Assembly: GCA_024508675.1 (NCBI GenBank)
Contig: JANINQ010000021.1
Location: forward strand, 372,001 to 436,000
Direction of reading: 5' to 3'
DNA: 64,000 nucleotides
Origin: Afipia sp.
Lineage (GTDB): Bacteria; Pseudomonadota; Alphaproteobacteria; Rhizobiales; Xanthobacteraceae
Shown: positions 45,668 through 54,462 of the stretch, piece after piece
How positions within the stretch are numbered: position 1 is the first letter of the stretch
How the letters are laid out: each line of letters starts with the position of its first letter
Made by a program: the position numbers and the translations under genes
Notes under the pieces: model-generated
Seen by the model: only the letters and a program-made list of their open reading frames with translations
Database searches by the model: none
Told to the model about the DNA's origin: nothing

Positions 45668-47191
45668 CTACATTGTAGCGCCAAGGACCCAAGGCGCAAA
45701 TTCCGCAGCGCCGAAATCGAACGCCTCACTCTTGGTCTGTTCCCCGGAGGCCACCCGCAGGATCAGGTCGAAAATCCGCTGACCGCATTGCTGCACGGTC
45801 TCCTCGCCGTCCAGAATGGTGCCGCAGTTCACGTCCATGTCGTCTTCCATGCGGCGATACATCGGCGTGTTGGTCGCCAGCTTGATCGAGGGCGACGGCT
45901 TGCAGCCGAACACGCTGCCGCGTCCCGTGGTGAAGCAGACCAGATTGGCGCCGCCCGCCACCTGCCCGGTCGCAGCCACCGGATCGAAACCCGGCGTGTC
46001 CATGAAGGTGAAGCCCTTCTTGGTGACAGGTTCGGCATAGCCGACCACATCCACAAGGTTGGTGCTGCCCGCCTTGGCCATCGCCCCAAGGGATTTTTCA
46101 AGAATAGTAGTGAGACCACCGGCCTTGTTGCCGGGGCTGGGATTGGAATCCATCTCCGCGCCGTTTCGCTCGGTGTAATCCTCCCACCAGCGCATCAATG
46201 CCACGAGCTTCTCGCCAACCTCGGGACTGACCGCGCGGCGCGTCAGGAGATGTTCCGCACCGTATGTCTCGGGCGTCTCGGACAGGATCACCGAACCGCC
46301 ATGGCGGACCAGAAGATCGCTCGCCGCGCCCAGCGCCGGATTAGCCGAAACGCCAGAATAGCCGTCCGAACCGCCGCACTGAAGCGCGACCGTCAGTTCG
46401 CTCGCGGAACATGGCTCGCGCCTCACATTGTTGGATTCCGCAAGCACCTCACGCACGAAGGCGACGGTTTTCTCCACCGTCTTGCGCGAGCCGCCGACAT
46501 CCTGAATGTCCAGCGCGCGCAGCCGCCCCGCGAGCCGCTGCTCCTCAAGGAAACCGCCGATCTGGTTCATCTCGCAGCCGAGGCCAAGAATGATCACATG
46601 CGAGAAGTTGACATGCCTCGCATAGCCGCCGAGCGTTCGCCGTAGCACAGTCAGCGGCTCGAGCTGCGTCATGCCGCAGCCGGTCTTGTGGGTCAGCGCC
46701 ACCACGCCATCGACATTGGGATAGTCAGCGAGCGGATCATGGCCGGTAAAGGGATTGCGCTTGAACACATCGGCAACAAGGCCCGCGACGTGGGCGCTGC
46801 AATTCACCGACGTGAGAATGCCGATGTAATTGCGCGTCGCGACACGTCCGTCCGGGCGGCGGATGCCGTTGAATGTCGCCGGCAGATCGAAATTCGGCGT
46901 CGGCTTCACATCGACGCCGTAAGCATAATCCTTCGAGAACTCACCCATGCCGATGTTCTGGACATGGACATGCTGACCCGGAGCGATTGGCTGCGTGGCA
47001 AAACCGATGATCTGGCCGTAGCGCATCACCGGCTCGCCCGTTGCGATCGGCTTAACCGCGACCTTGTGGCCGGCGGGAATGCGTTCGCTCGCTGCAACGC
47101 CTGATGCAACCTCTGCACCCGGCAACAGCGCCGCCCGCGCGATCACCACGCTGTCATCGGGATGCAGACGGATCACAGGTGTCGCAGCCAT
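45668..47191 (-). CDS. UxaA-family dehydratase (altronate/galactarate dehydratase-like)
   Basis: The 507-residue protein has an N-terminal SAF domain (IRLHPDDSVVIARAALLPGAEV) and a UxaA/GarD-type C-terminal dehydratase domain with GRVATRNYIGILTSVNCSAHV, THKTGCGMTQLEPL, LQCGGSDGYSGVSANPALG, GGSVILSETPETYGAEHLL and PGNKAGGLTTILEKSLGA. It would dehydrate a hexonate or aldarate to a 2-keto-3-deoxy acid with an iron or Fe-S centre. ATG at 47191 (MAATPVIRLHP) is chosen; the frame upstream to 47281 runs through a palindromic repeat (reading MAGTSPAMT) and is an artefact. Confidence 0.88.
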   Translation of the reverse strand: MAATPVIRLHPDDSVVIARAALLPGAEVASGVAASERIPAGHKVAVKPIATGEPVMRYGQIIGFATQPIAPGQHVHVQNIGMGEFSKDYAYGVDVKPTPNFDLPATFNGIRRPDGRVATRNYIGILTSVNCSAHVAGLVADVFKRNPFTGHDPLADYPNVDGVVALTHKTGCGMTQLEPLTVLRRTLGGYARHVNFSHVIILGLGCEMNQIGGFLEEQRLAGRLRALDIQDVGGSRKTVEKTVAFVREVLAESNNVRREPCSASELTVALQCGGSDGYSGVSANPALGAASDLLVRHGGSVILSETPETYGAEHLLTRRAVSPEVGEKLVALMRWWEDYTERNGAEMDSNPSPGNKAGGLTTILEKSLGAMAKAGSTNLVDVVGYAEPVTKKGFTFMDTPGFDPVAATGQVAGGANLVCFTTGRGSVFGCKPSPSIKLATNTPMYRRMEDDMDVNCGTILDGEETVQQCGQRIFDLILRVASGEQTKSEAFDFGAAEFAPWVLGATM

Positions 47192-47228
47192 GGCTATTGT
47201 CCTTGTTTTGGCTTTGGCTTGATCAACA

Positions 47229-47315
47229 GTCATGGCCGGGCTTGTCCCGGCCATCCCGATTATCTTGGGATAGTGCTCCATTCATCGGGATCACCGGGAC
47301 AAGCCCGGTGATGAC
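47229..47315. repeat. Palindromic intergenic repeat, family 2 copy 2
   Basis: It starts GTCATGGCCGGGCTTGTCCC and ends with a CCGGGACAAGCCCGGTGATGAC segment that mirrors the start. It occupies almost all of the gap between the HpaI-type and UxaA-type genes, both on the minus strand. Confidence 0.8.
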
Positions 47316-47330
47316 ATCACACTTATATGC

Positions 47331-48107
47331 TTACGCCTTGCCGCCGGAGTTCTTGCGGATCTCCCCGATATGGCTCTTGGCGGACATCGCCAGCAGGCCG
47401 CTATCGTTCAACACCGTCACCAGCTTGAACCCGCGCTGGATCGCCAGCGTTGCGCCGGCATGGCCGCTGCAGTGAATGCCGGGGTAGATGCCGCGCTGCT
47501 CGCAGGCCTTCACGATTTTCTCATAGATCGCGATGATCTCCGGCTCGGTGCGATCGAGCGTCGGATGCAGGCCGTAGGAGAATCCAAGATCGGATGGGCC
47601 GATGTAGATGCCCGAGATTCCCTTCACATCGAGGATCGACTCGAGGTTGTCGACCGCGGTCTTGGTCTCGATCATCGGGATGCAGAGCGTCTCTTCATTC
47701 GCGGTCTGCTGATAGGTTCCTGCGGAGCCGTACATCATGGCGCGGATCGGGCCGTTGCTGCGCGTGCCGCGCGGCGGATATTTGGCCGCGGCGACGAAGC
47801 GCTCCGCTTCTTCCCTGGTGTTGATCATCGGGCAGATTACGCCATAGGCGCCGCCATCGAGCACCTTGCCGATGATGCCCGGCTCGTTCCACGGCACGCG
47901 CACCATCGGTGTGACCGGATGCGCCTGCATCGCCTGGAAGCAATGGATCATCGACTGATAGTCCTGCACGCCGTGCTGCATATCGACGGTGACGCTGTCG
48001 AAACCGCACTGCGCCATCACCTCGGCGGAGAAGCCCGACGGGATCGCCAGCCAGCCGTTGACCACGACCTTGCCCGCAGCCCAGATTTCCTTGACCTTGT
48101 TTGCCAT
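47331..48107 (-). CDS. HpcH/HpaI-family class II aldolase
   Basis: The 258-residue metal-dependent pyruvate aldolase has the catalytic His in VDMQHGVQDY (near residue 45), metal ligands in the PMIETKTAVDN region and the IYIGPSDLGFSYG segment. It would split a 2-keto-3-deoxy acid (such as 2-keto-3-deoxy-L-rhamnonate or 2-keto-3-deoxyglucarate) into pyruvate and an aldehyde without phosphorylation. It probably acts after the UxaA-type dehydratase encoded next in the same run. A GGAAAG ribosome site precedes the ATG. Confidence 0.88.
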   Translation of the reverse strand: MANKVKEIWAAGKVVVNGWLAIPSGFSAEVMAQCGFDSVTVDMQHGVQDYQSMIHCFQAMQAHPVTPMVRVPWNEPGIIGKVLDGGAYGVICPMINTREEAERFVAAAKYPPRGTRSNGPIRAMMYGSAGTYQQTANEETLCIPMIETKTAVDNLESILDVKGISGIYIGPSDLGFSYGLHPTLDRTEPEIIAIYEKIVKACEQRGIYPGIHCSGHAGATLAIQRGFKLVTVLNDSGLLAMSAKSHIGEIRKNSGGKA

Positions 48108-48139
48108 TGTTCTTTCCTTGCCACTCTCATTTTCATTCC

Positions 48140-48225
48140 GTCATTGCGAGGAGCGCAGCGACGAAGCAATCCATTTTTCGGGTCGCGAGCGTTGCAATGG
48201 ATTGCTTCGCTTCGCTCGCAATGAC
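48140..48225. repeat. Palindromic intergenic repeat, family 1 copy 3
   Basis: It begins GTCATTGCGAGGAGCGCAGC and ends TTCGCTCGCAATGAC, with the ends complementary. It fills most of the 124-base gap between the Ldh2-type gene and the HpaI-type gene. Confidence 0.85.
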
Positions 48226-48231
48226 GAAAAC

Positions 48232-49317
48232 CTACCCCTCAGCCGCCTTGATCGCCGCGTCATCGAGTCCGACCAGCCGTGCCGTCGCCGTAATCGAATT
48301 CCAGGTCTCGTCGGTCAGCGGCACACCATTCTTCGTGCGTTCTGCGCGCGTGGCCGCTTCCGGTTCTCCCGGGATCAGAACCGCATCGTGGCCTTGCGCC
48401 AGCTTGCTGTCCTTGAAGTAGGCGATGTAACGGGCGACCTCGCCGTCGAAGAAATGCGCCGGGTCCACGACCTTCGGATCGATAAAGATCGCGAGCATGC
48501 CGTTGGAAAAGCGACGATCGGTCTTGGTCGCCCCGTTGCCGGTCAACGCACCCCCGAGCAGTTCGCACATCAGCGCAAGACCCGAACCCTTGTGTTCGCC
48601 GAAGGCGCGGATCGCACCCTTGCCCTGCGCATGGATACGCGGACCATCGGCTTCATAAGGCCCGTAGAGAACGTGCGGGTCCTCGCTGAGCGAACCGTCC
48701 ATATCGACCAACGCACCCTTCGGCAGCTTCTTGCCGCCGCGGCTCGCCACCATCACCTTGCCTTCGGCGACGATGGAGGTCGCGAAATCCAGCACAATCG
48801 GCCCCTGACCGGGGCGCGGAATACCCACGCAATACGGCGCGGTCGAAAGCTTGCGCGCGACGCCGCCATAGGGCGCGACCAGCACCGAGCCCGCCGCGTT
48901 GACAAAGAAGACCGACACCAGCCCTTCTGCAGCCGCCATTTCCGCCCAGTCGCCGACACGACCGAGATGACCGGAATTCTTCAGCGTCATCAGAGCGAGG
49001 CCGTTCGCCTTGGCTTTGTCAATGCCGACCCTGACCGCTTGAGGCGTCACTGTCTGGCCATAACCAAACCCACCATCAATCACGGCGATAGACGGCGTAT
49101 CGACCTCCAGCTTGATAGTCTGGTCGGCAACGATCACGCCCTCCTTCACCCACTTCACATACTGCGGCACGCGGATGACGCCGTGGCTGTCATGGCCGGT
49201 GAGATTGGCCGTCGTCAGATAAGTGGCGATGCGGTCCGCTTCGGCTTTCGACGAACCGGCGCGGGAGAAAATGTCGGAGACAAAGCCGATGAGCTTCTTC
49301 GAGTTGATTGTAACCAT
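48232..49317 (-). CDS. Malate/L-lactate dehydrogenase-family (Ldh2) oxidoreductase
   Basis: The 361-residue NAD(P)-dependent 2-hydroxyacid dehydrogenase is of the Ldh_2 family (malate, sulfolactate, ureidoglycolate and YbiC-type enzymes). Typical segments are TGHDSHGVIRVPQYVKWVKEG near residue 40 (catalytic His), NSGHLGRVGDWAEMAA near 115, and GEHKGSGLALMCELLGGALTG near 220. It probably oxidises or reduces a hydroxyacid in the sugar-acid route, for example recycling a lactate- or tartronate-like product. Its start is 4 bases from a long hairpin that contains its likely ribosome site, suggesting post-transcriptional or operator control. Confidence 0.87.
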   Translation of the reverse strand: MVTINSKKLIGFVSDIFSRAGSSKAEADRIATYLTTANLTGHDSHGVIRVPQYVKWVKEGVIVADQTIKLEVDTPSIAVIDGGFGYGQTVTPQAVRVGIDKAKANGLALMTLKNSGHLGRVGDWAEMAAAEGLVSVFFVNAAGSVLVAPYGGVARKLSTAPYCVGIPRPGQGPIVLDFATSIVAEGKVMVASRGGKKLPKGALVDMDGSLSEDPHVLYGPYEADGPRIHAQGKGAIRAFGEHKGSGLALMCELLGGALTGNGATKTDRRFSNGMLAIFIDPKVVDPAHFFDGEVARYIAYFKDSKLAQGHDAVLIPGEPEAATRAERTKNGVPLTDETWNSITATARLVGLDDAAIKAAEG

Positions 49318-49321
49318 AAGT

Positions 49322-49396
49322 CTAGCATCCTGTATCCGACGTTTGCCTTACTTCGCAGCGCCCCCGAGCAAACGTCGGATACAAAGAGGACGCTAG
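49322..49396. promoter_or_regulatory. Long dyad A upstream of the Ldh2 gene
   Basis: A perfect 16-bp inverted repeat (TGTATCCGACGTTTGC at 49331-49346 and its complement at 49368-49383) surrounds a 21-base loop. Outer 9-base arms (CTAGCATCC / GGACGCTAG, one mismatch) are joined through a 4-base bulge. The arm contains the half-site TCCGACGTTTG. On the minus strand the AGGA that is the likely ribosome site of the Ldh2 gene overlaps the base of the stem. Confidence 0.75.
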
Positions 49397-49411
49397 CAAA
49401 CCTGATAATTC

Positions 49412-49486
49412 CAGTGATCCTTTGGTTCTGACATTCGTAAAAGTGCCTGCGAAATATACGATACGAATGTCAGAACCGGATCACTG
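49412..49486. promoter_or_regulatory. Long dyad B at the end of livF
   Basis: A perfect 16-bp inverted repeat (GGTTCTGACATTCGTA at 49424-49439 and its complement at 49462-49477) surrounds a 22-base loop. Outer perfect 9-base arms (CAGTGATCC / GGATCACTG) are joined through a TTT bulge. The arm contains TCTGACATTCG, related to the half-site in dyad A. The outer arm overlaps the livF stop codon. It may act as terminator, operator or RNA switch. Confidence 0.75.
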
Positions 49487-50212
49487 GGTAGTTGCCTTGG
49501 TGTGGCCGCCTAGATAAGCGGCTCTGATTGCTTCGTTGCCCCACAGGTCATCAGGCTTGCCGCCCAGGGCGAGGCGGCCAGTCTCCAGCACGTAGCCGTA
49601 ATCGGCGACGGACAATCCCATTCGCGCATTTTGCTCGACAAGTAAAACGGTCGTTTCCTTGCGGATTTCGGCGATGATGCGGAACACCGCCTGCACGATC
49701 ACCGGCGCAAGACCGAGCGACGGCTCGTCGAGCAGCAGGAGGCGCGGCTTGGCCATCAGGCCGCGGGCGACCGCAACCATCTGCAATTGTCCGCCGGACA
49801 GCGTCCAGCCGAGTTTGTCGGAGAATGCGCGAATGTCCGGGAACAGATCGAACATCGCGTCCGCCTCCCACGAGAGCTGCGCCTTCGCGACCTTCCGGTT
49901 CGAAGCGCCCAGCATAATGTTCTCTTTCACCGTCAGGCCAGGGAATACCCGCCGCCCTTCCGGCACATGCGAAATGCCGAGGCGCACGATGGCTTCCGGG
50001 CCAAGCCCGACGATGGATTTGCCATCGAACAGGATTTCACCGGCGGCGGGTTTCGCGAGGCCCGATATGGCGCGCAGTGTGGTGGACTTGCCCGCCCCGT
50101 TGGAGCCGAGCAGCGTCACCACCTGCCCTGCATCCACCTTCAGGGAGACGCCGCGCAGCGCTTCGATTTCGCCATAGAGCACGATGAGGTCGTTGATCTC
50201 GAGCAGCGCCAT
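49481..50212 (-). CDS. livF: Branched-chain amino-acid-type ABC transporter ATPase (LivF)
   Basis: The 243-residue cytoplasmic ATPase of a HAAT-type importer has Walker A GSNGAGKSTTLRAI, signature LSGGQLQMVAVARGL, Walker B LLLLDEPSLGLAP and H-loop VLLVEQNARMGLSVAD. It pairs with the LivG half of the fusion protein encoded 3 bases upstream. It is the last gene of the receptor-livH-livMG-livF operon. Liv-type systems in this group often carry substrates other than leucine. Confidence 0.92.
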   Translation of the reverse strand: MALLEINDLIVLYGEIEALRGVSLKVDAGQVVTLLGSNGAGKSTTLRAISGLAKPAAGEILFDGKSIVGLGPEAIVRLGISHVPEGRRVFPGLTVKENIMLGASNRKVAKAQLSWEADAMFDLFPDIRAFSDKLGWTLSGGQLQMVAVARGLMAKPRLLLLDEPSLGLAPVIVQAVFRIIAEIRKETTVLLVEQNARMGLSVADYGYVLETGRLALGGKPDDLWGNEAIRAAYLGGHTKATTQ

Positions 50213-50215
50213 GTC

Positions 50216-51994
50216 TCACTCCGTCCCGAGATATGCGGAAATGACGTCGGGATGCTGCAGCACCGCCAGCGATTCACCATCGGCAATGCGCTTGCCGAAG
50301 TTGAGCACCGTGATGTGCTGCGCGGCCTCGCGCACCAGCGTCATGTCGTGATCGATGATCAGGATAGTAAGTCCCTGCGCCGCGATCCGCTTCAGCAGAT
50401 CATGCAGTTCGACCTTCTCGCTGGAGTTCAGACCAGCCGCAGGTTCATCGAGCAGCAGCAGCGTCGGATTGCCCGCAAGCGCACGGGCAATCTCGATCAG
50501 GCGCTGGTGGCCGTAGGAGAAGCTGGACACCAGTTCGTTGGCACGGCCTCCGAGGCCAACGAATGTAAGAGCCGACATCGCGCGCTGTGTCAGCGCGTCC
50601 TGCCCACCCTCGCCGATCAGCGTGTTGCCCGGACGCTCCGCGCCGATCACCACGTTTTCCAGCGCCGTCATGGAGCGGAACAGACGGATGTTCTGGAATG
50701 TGCGGCCGAGGCCCGCCGCCGTGCGTTCATGCGCCGGCATATCGGTCACGTCGGTGCCGTCGAGCGCGATCTTTCCGGCGGTCGTCTTGTAGAGGCCGGA
50801 GAGCATGTTCAGCGTGGTGGTCTTGCCCGACCCGTTTGGCCCGATCAGCGCATGCACGCTGCCGCGCTTCACCGCCAGATCGACCCTGTCGACCGCTTTC
50901 AGGCCGCCGAAGTGTTTCGACAGGCCCGTCACTTCGAGCACCATATCGCCGCCGGTCTTGGCCGGAACGAGCTGTAGCGCCGGGCTGGCGATCTGCGGCA
51001 GCGCTTTCGCCCGCCATTTGGTGATCAGTTCCTGAACGAAGCCCCAGATGCCGTCCGGCATGAAGCGCACGATCAGGATCACGAACAGACCGTAGATGGC
51101 GAGGTAAAGCCCCGGCACGCTTTTGAGAAAGCGCAGCCATTCCGGAATGAGGATCAGAAGGCCCGTGCCGATCGCAGCACCGATGGGGGACGCGACACCG
51201 CCGAGCAGCGCCATCGTCAGGAAGACGATCGACTCCGCGAACGAGAACTGATCCGGGCTGACATAGGAGAAGCCGCCCGCGAACAGCCCGCCGCCGATGC
51301 CGCCAAGCAAGGCGCAGAGCGCGAACGCCGCCACCTTGGTGCGGAAAATATCGATGCCTGCAACACCCGCCGCGAGTTCGTTGTCGCGAACCGCGCGCAT
51401 GGCACGGCCCATCCGCGTATCCGGCAAGCGCCAGACGATGTAGCCGATCACCGCCAACGCCGCGACGCAGAACGCCAGAAACGACTGCTGCGACTGGAAC
51501 AGCGCAGGCCGCCCGATTTTCGAGATGCCATCGGGACCGCGTGTCAGCCAGATCGCGTTGATCATCACCAGTGTCACGATCTGCTGGAACGAGATCGTCA
51601 CCATGGCGAGATAGTGCCCGCCGAGTTTCAGCGTTGTCATGCCGAGCAGCGCACCCGCCCCCAGCGCCAGCACCGCCCCTCCGACAAGGCAGATCCAGAA
51701 ATTGATCTGGTAGTCGGCGGTGCCGAGACCGACGACATAGGCGCCAAGCCCGAAGAACGCGGCCTGCGCCAGATTGATCTGACCGCACAGGCCCAGCACT
51801 ACCGACAGCCCGAACACGGCGATGGAAAATGTCGTCGCCTGCATCAGGATGTTGAGGACGTAGCCATCGAAGCTCATCGTCGCCGCGGCAATCACGGCAA
51901 TCGCCGCCGCGATGAAATACGGCAAGTGACGCAGCACCTGCGGCGTCGAGCGCGCCGTGGCGGCAGCAGGCATGTTTTCGCTGTTCACGCTCAT
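50216..51994 (-). CDS. Fused Liv-type permease-ATPase (LivM-LivG)
   Basis: The 592-residue fusion has an N-terminal LivM permease (about residues 1-330, multiple TM segments starting LPYFIAAAIAVIAAATMSFDGY, with the GGIGGGLFAGGFSYVSPDQFSF loop). The C-terminal LivG ATPase is at about 350-592: Walker A GPNGSGKTTTLNMLSG, signature SSFSYGHQRLIEIARAL, Walker B LLLLDEPAAGLNSSE, then IIDHDMTLV. Such fusions are known in alphaproteobacteria. Its start overlaps the livH stop by 4 bases (ATGA). It ties channel and motor into one chain for the same importer. Confidence 0.92.
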   Translation of the reverse strand: MSVNSENMPAAATARSTPQVLRHLPYFIAAAIAVIAAATMSFDGYVLNILMQATTFSIAVFGLSVVLGLCGQINLAQAAFFGLGAYVVGLGTADYQINFWICLVGGAVLALGAGALLGMTTLKLGGHYLAMVTISFQQIVTLVMINAIWLTRGPDGISKIGRPALFQSQQSFLAFCVAALAVIGYIVWRLPDTRMGRAMRAVRDNELAAGVAGIDIFRTKVAAFALCALLGGIGGGLFAGGFSYVSPDQFSFAESIVFLTMALLGGVASPIGAAIGTGLLILIPEWLRFLKSVPGLYLAIYGLFVILIVRFMPDGIWGFVQELITKWRAKALPQIASPALQLVPAKTGGDMVLEVTGLSKHFGGLKAVDRVDLAVKRGSVHALIGPNGSGKTTTLNMLSGLYKTTAGKIALDGTDVTDMPAHERTAAGLGRTFQNIRLFRSMTALENVVIGAERPGNTLIGEGGQDALTQRAMSALTFVGLGGRANELVSSFSYGHQRLIEIARALAGNPTLLLLDEPAAGLNSSEKVELHDLLKRIAAQGLTILIIDHDMTLVREAAQHITVLNFGKRIADGESLAVLQHPDVISAYLGTE

Positions 51995-52866
51995 GCTTTT
52001 TCCGCCACACGTTCGCCGAAGATGCCTTGCGGACGGAAGACGAGAAACGCAATCAGCACGAGGAACGCGAACGCGTCCTTGTAGGGCACCGAGACATAGG
52101 CAGCGCCGAAGGTTTCGATGATGCCGAGCGCAATGCCGCCGATGATCGCGCCGGTGACGTCACCAAAGCCGCCGATGATCGTCGCGGCAAAGGCCTTCAG
52201 CGCGATGGTCGCACCCATCTGGATCGAGACGAACAGGATCGGCGCGACCAGGATGCCAGCGAGCCCGCCGAGCACCGCCGAGTAGATGAAGGTGATCATG
52301 ATCATGCCGGACACGGAGATGCCGAGTAGCGAAGCCATCTCCTTGTCCTGCGAGGTCGCCTGCAGCTTCTTGCCGAGCATGGTGTGCTCGAAGAACCAGT
52401 AATTCAAGACAACCAGCGCGAGCGTGACGGCGATGATCAGCAGATACTGGCTGTCGAGATAGACCGGCCCCAGTTGAATGCCCGGCGTCTCGAACCAGCC
52501 TTCCAGCACTTGCGGCGCGGGTCCGTAGATCGCGAGCACCGAATTGGCGAGGAAGATCGATGCGCCGATGGTGGCGATGATCACAGGCAGGAAGGTTCGG
52601 TGACGGAGTGGATAGTAGACGCCGAGATTGAAGATCACGCCGAACAGCGCCATCCCGCCGAGCGAGATCAGAAACGACAGCCAGTACGGCCATTGCAGAT
52701 CGACGGCGAACACCACCATCAGGAATGCCGCCACCATCGAGAACTCGCCCTGCGCGAAGTTCACCACGTTGGTTGCGCGGAAAATCAGCACGAAGCCCAG
52801 CGCCACCAGCGCATAGACCGAGCCGATGCCGACGCCCGTGAAGAGCAGTTGAAGAATCTGATCCAT
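51991..52866 (-). CDS. livH: Branched-chain amino-acid-type ABC permease (LivH)
   Basis: The 291-residue permease has about 8 TM segments. It opens with the family N-terminus ILQLLFTGVGIGSVYALVALGFVLIFRATNVVNFAQGEFSMVAAFLMV, followed by GISVSGMIMITFIYSAVLGGLAGILVAP and the conserved IGGFGDVTGAIIGGIALGIIETF. It partners with the LivM half of the downstream fusion. The gap to its receptor gene (160 bases) contains a palindromic repeat. Confidence 0.92.
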   Translation of the reverse strand: MDQILQLLFTGVGIGSVYALVALGFVLIFRATNVVNFAQGEFSMVAAFLMVVFAVDLQWPYWLSFLISLGGMALFGVIFNLGVYYPLRHRTFLPVIIATIGASIFLANSVLAIYGPAPQVLEGWFETPGIQLGPVYLDSQYLLIIAVTLALVVLNYWFFEHTMLGKKLQATSQDKEMASLLGISVSGMIMITFIYSAVLGGLAGILVAPILFVSIQMGATIALKAFAATIIGGFGDVTGAIIGGIALGIIETFGAAYVSVPYKDAFAFLVLIAFLVFRPQGIFGERVAEKA

Positions 52867-52907
52867 GAGAGGCTCGCTCGAGAGAGACAGGGCACATTGC
52901 TGGCCGC

Positions 52908-52987
52908 GTCATTGCGAGGAGCGAAGCGACGAAGCAATCCGGTTTATTCTTCGCGATCCTGGATTGCTTCGCTTCGCTTGCAATGAC
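52908..52987. repeat. Palindromic intergenic repeat, family 1 copy 4
   Basis: It begins GTCATTGCGAGGAGCGAAGC and ends GCTTCGCTTGCAATGAC. It lies between livH and its receptor gene within one operon, where a stem-loop could favour receptor mRNA over permease mRNA. Confidence 0.85.
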
Positions 52988-53026
52988 GGCGGGCGGCCTC
53001 CTTTTGACGGAAGCCGCCGAGCCGGC

Positions 53027-54172
53027 TTACCGCTTCGCTTCGATATGCTTGTCGAAGACGATATTGCCCTTCTCGTTCTTCACGATGTTGTAGCCATGGA
53101 GGCCGTCGCCGTTTTCGTCGAAGTTGTATTGGCCTTCGGCCCCTTCATATCCCTTGATCGCAAGAATCGCCGAGCGCACCTTTTCAGGCTCGGTGGACTT
53201 GGCGGTGTTCATCGCCTTCGCCAGCACATTGACCGCGTCATAGGTCCATGCGCTCTGGTTGTCCGGCGCGAGCTTGTAGGCATCGCGATAGGCCTTGCCG
53301 TACGCCTTGGCCACCGGACTGGATTCTTCGGCGTAGTCTGCGACGCCGTAGGTGCCATACAGCGAAGCACCTGCCAGACGTGTCGATGACACGCCGACAA
53401 TGGATGGCGATCCTACCCACGGAATGTTGACGCCGAGCTGGCGCAGTTGCCGCGCGAAAATGCCGAGATCATTCTCGAAGGTGAAGTATGAGCCCAGCAC
53501 ATCAGCGCCGGACTGCTTGATCGCCAGCACCACCGGCGTGAAGTCCTGGCTCTGGTTGGCGTAGCCCTGATCGATGACCGGTGTAATGCCAAGCTTGGCC
53601 AATCCTTCCGTCAACGCCTTGCCGCCCGCGGTGCCGAAGGCGTCGGTGGAATGGAGCACGGCCCATTTCTTCTTGCCGAGAGTGTTGGTGCCGTAGTCTG
53701 CGATCACGCTGCCCGAGTAGCTGTCGTTGGGGCGGAAGCGGAACAGCCACTTGTTGCCCATATGGGTGAGGTTAGGATCGGTTCCGCCGATTGCCATCGG
53801 CTTGCCGAGCTTGAGCACGTCAGGCGCCATCGCATGCACCTGGGTCGAGCGGATCGAGCCGAGGAACGCAACGATGTCCGATTGCGCCGCAAGCTTGGAG
53901 AACGCGAGCACCACCCCCGGATTGGTGGTCTGGTCGTCTTCGGTCACAAGTTCGACCTGCTTGCCGAGAACGCCACCCGCCTTGTTGACGGCCTCGAGCG
54001 CCAGCTTCGCGCCATTGAGAGCGAACTTGCCCTGCTCCGCCGCGGAGCCGGTGACCGGAAGAACCATGCCGATCTTGATAGTGGCGCCCTGTGCTCCGGC
54101 GCTTTTGATAAACGCCGGTGCCGCGAGCGTTGCAGCCATACCGACAGAGAAATCGCGTCGCGTTAGTTTCAT
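53027..54172 (-). CDS. Liv-type ABC transporter substrate-binding protein
   Basis: The 381-residue periplasmic receptor (Peripla_BP_6) has an N-terminal export signal MKLTRRDFSVGMAATLAAPAFIKSAGAQ with a twin-arginine pair. The mature domain starts IKIGMVLPVTGSAAEQGKFALNGAKLALEAVNKAGGVLG, and the hinge region includes VAFLGSIRSTQVHAMAPDV. It is the first gene of the Liv-type operon. ATG at 54172 begins the signal; an earlier in-frame start 5 codons upstream is weaker. Ligand unknown: it may be an organic acid linked to the downstream catabolic genes rather than leucine. Confidence 0.9.
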   Translation of the reverse strand: MKLTRRDFSVGMAATLAAPAFIKSAGAQGATIKIGMVLPVTGSAAEQGKFALNGAKLALEAVNKAGGVLGKQVELVTEDDQTTNPGVVLAFSKLAAQSDIVAFLGSIRSTQVHAMAPDVLKLGKPMAIGGTDPNLTHMGNKWLFRFRPNDSYSGSVIADYGTNTLGKKKWAVLHSTDAFGTAGGKALTEGLAKLGITPVIDQGYANQSQDFTPVVLAIKQSGADVLGSYFTFENDLGIFARQLRQLGVNIPWVGSPSIVGVSSTRLAGASLYGTYGVADYAEESSPVAKAYGKAYRDAYKLAPDNQSAWTYDAVNVLAKAMNTAKSTEPEKVRSAILAIKGYEGAEGQYNFDENGDGLHGYNIVKNEKGNIVFDKHIEAKR

Positions 54173-54462
54173 TTGTCGTCCTCCCAAATGACCGTGCTTT
54201 TTGTCCGCCGGCCTTGGGGAGGATTAGATGTGCGAAAAACGGGAATGTCTACCGATCCAAAGCGGAAATATTTCAAACATCCGATCTTTGCGTTGCAGCA
54301 CGCGGCGGACCCGAACACCGGCCCAAATCCCTCCGTCATCGAACCGACAAAAAGCAAACCGCGGCAATTTTGCCATTTTGGTGCACTGCGCCACATTTTC
54401 GGATGAACCAAAGCGTGCTATGAGCGACCAATACATATCGACCGCAACGATGGTGTTTACAG

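Noticed and set aside
47192-47281. N-terminal extension of the UxaA-type protein
   Set aside because: The extra 30 codons run through a palindromic repeat element (reading MAGTSPAMT). The family N-terminus begins at MAATPVIRLHP.
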